Part shown: positions 7,342 to 8,038 of the stretch, in pieces | Layout of the letters: every line of letters starts with the position of its first letter | Numbering within the stretch: position 1 is the stretch's first letter | NCBI GenBank assembly: GCA_964640055.1 | Contig: CAZXFH010000086.1 | Location: forward strand, 1-8,038 | DNA from: CAZXFH01 sp964640055 | Lineage (GTDB): Bacteria > Fidelibacterota > UBA2242 > JAFGTP01 | Length of the DNA: 8,038 nt | Direction of reading: 5' to 3' | Notes under the pieces: model-generated | What the model saw: the letters and a program-made list of their open reading frames with translations, nothing else | Database searches by the model: none | What the model was told of the DNA's origin: nothing | Position numbers and translations under genes: made by a program

Positions 7342-7947
7342 CTATTCTGACCGATTAAAGAATTGGATAATATTACGTTTCAAGCGGCGCCGCTTTCTCC
7401 TTTTAGAGCGAACCTCGGCTTTATTTACATGGGGAAAGGGTTGCTCGGGAATGGGTTGCTTAAGAAAAGGACACAATTTATCCCACCCTTCCCCCTGGGT
7501 TATGTTGAAAATCAATAAATCTTGGGGGCGTTCCCGGAAATACGCCCTGACCCTCTGATTATGGTCCTCATAGCGTTCCCGATAAACGGCTTCGTGGTCC
7601 TGAGGATAACCCACACCATATATCCATTGCCGCATATAGGTGAACTTGTTATTAAAATGTTTTACAACACTATACAGCCATTCATCGGTCGGGCGCAGCG
7701 TCAGAATAAATTTACTGTGAGCTACTTTCTGATCCAGTTCCTTAAAGAGGAGCGGCCAGGGATTGTCCTGAAAAGCATCAAAATGGGGGATTTTTTTTAA
7801 GGCCTCGGACAGGGCGTTTTGGCTGATTTGGGGATCGTTCTTACCAAAAGGACCGGTCACTCGATAGCCTAAAATTTCCATGGCCCTTCTGAGGGAAGTA
7901 GTCCCGGTCTTATGAAAACCAATACCGAATATTTTTGATTCATGCAT
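7342..7947 (-). CDS. sulfotransferase family protein (PAPS-dependent type)
   Basis: This 201-residue protein begins with FGIGFHKTGTTSLRRAM, the 5'-phosphosulfate-binding P-loop of PAPS-dependent sulfotransferases (residues 7-23). FQDNPWPLLFKELD (59-72) and SKFILTLRPTDEWLYSV (78-94) follow; R85 and S93 sit where the 3'-phosphate-binding residues are expected. This layout fits the small Sulfotransfer_4-like bacterial group, which transfers sulfate from PAPS to an unknown acceptor. The length is normal and there is no signal peptide, so the protein is cytoplasmic. The C-terminus is unusually basic (residues 180-191, ten Arg or Lys of twelve). I chose ATG 7947 because family similarity starts there and an inverted repeat lies just upstream. 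A TTG at 7998 would add 17 residues, and the frame stays open to the window edge. No Shine-Dalgarno precedes 7947. The gene is first of a likely two-gene unit with the GH20 gene. Confidence 0.88.
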   Translation of the reverse strand: MHESKIFGIGFHKTGTTSLRRAMEILGYRVTGPFGKNDPQISQNALSEALKKIPHFDAFQDNPWPLLFKELDQKVAHSKFILTLRPTDEWLYSVVKHFNNKFTYMRQWIYGVGYPQDHEAVYRERYEDHNQRVRAYFRERPQDLLIFNITQGEGWDKLCPFLKQPIPEQPFPHVNKAEVRSKRRKRRRLKRNIIQFFNRSE

Positions 7948-7970
7948 AATAATTTTGGTCAATAATGAAC

Positions 7971-7994
7971 TACCCCGAAGCAGGCATCGGGGTA
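7971..7994 (-). terminator. 8-bp perfect inverted repeat upstream of the sulfotransferase
   Basis: TACCCCGA (7971-7978) and TCGGGGTA (7987-7994) form a perfect stem with an eight-base loop, 23 bases before the sulfotransferase ATG. It may be the terminator of a minus-strand gene lying mostly outside the window, or a leader structure of the sulfotransferase. The T-run expected of a strong intrinsic terminator is missing (GTTCATTATTG follows). A minus-strand frame reading ...LTQLEIF ends in TGA at 7995-7997, directly before the stem, which favours the terminator reading slightly. Confidence 0.4.
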
Positions 7995-8038
7995 TCAAAA
8001 GATTTCCAACTGGGTGAGATTCTTTATTGACTTTCCCT

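Overview
The window is bacterial DNA of moderate G+C with the standard code. It holds four complete genes and the 3' part of a fifth, all recognisable at family level. I cannot name the organism. An exported GH20 hexosaminidase with a type I signal peptide and a YwqA/YwqB-type SNF2 protein show only that it is a bacterium with secretion. There are no phage, IS, CRISPR, tRNA or rRNA features.

Layout. Positions 1-711 (+) are the C-terminal two thirds or so of a cytosolic M18 aminopeptidase (ApeB type), whose 5' end lies outside the window. A 367-bp spacer of about 20% G+C (712-1078) follows. Next is a small four-helix membrane protein of the SPW-repeat type (1079-1396, +), with a strong Shine-Dalgarno and its own intrinsic terminator (1419-1445). 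That terminator also separates it from the convergent gene 1468-4971 (-), a 1167-residue SWIM zinc-finger/SNF2 helicase that looks like a fusion of the YwqB and YwqA types. After a 292-bp spacer come two minus-strand genes 35 bp apart, a PAPS-dependent-type sulfotransferase (7342-7947) and a secreted GH20 beta-N-acetylhexosaminidase (5264-7306). They are probably transcribed together in that order. An 8-bp perfect inverted repeat (7971-7994) lies upstream of the sulfotransferase.

How the genes work together. The only plausible functional unit is the sulfotransferase-GH20 pair, which could act on an amino-sugar-containing glycan; this is inference from adjacency. The aminopeptidase, SPW protein and SNF2 protein look like unrelated single genes.

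I did not find a clearly new system. The points most worth a second look are the fused SNF2 architecture with its DETQ motif II, the lack of a Shine-Dalgarno upstream of two genes, the duplicated SPW-like protein behind a very AT-rich leader, and the polybasic tail of the sulfotransferase.
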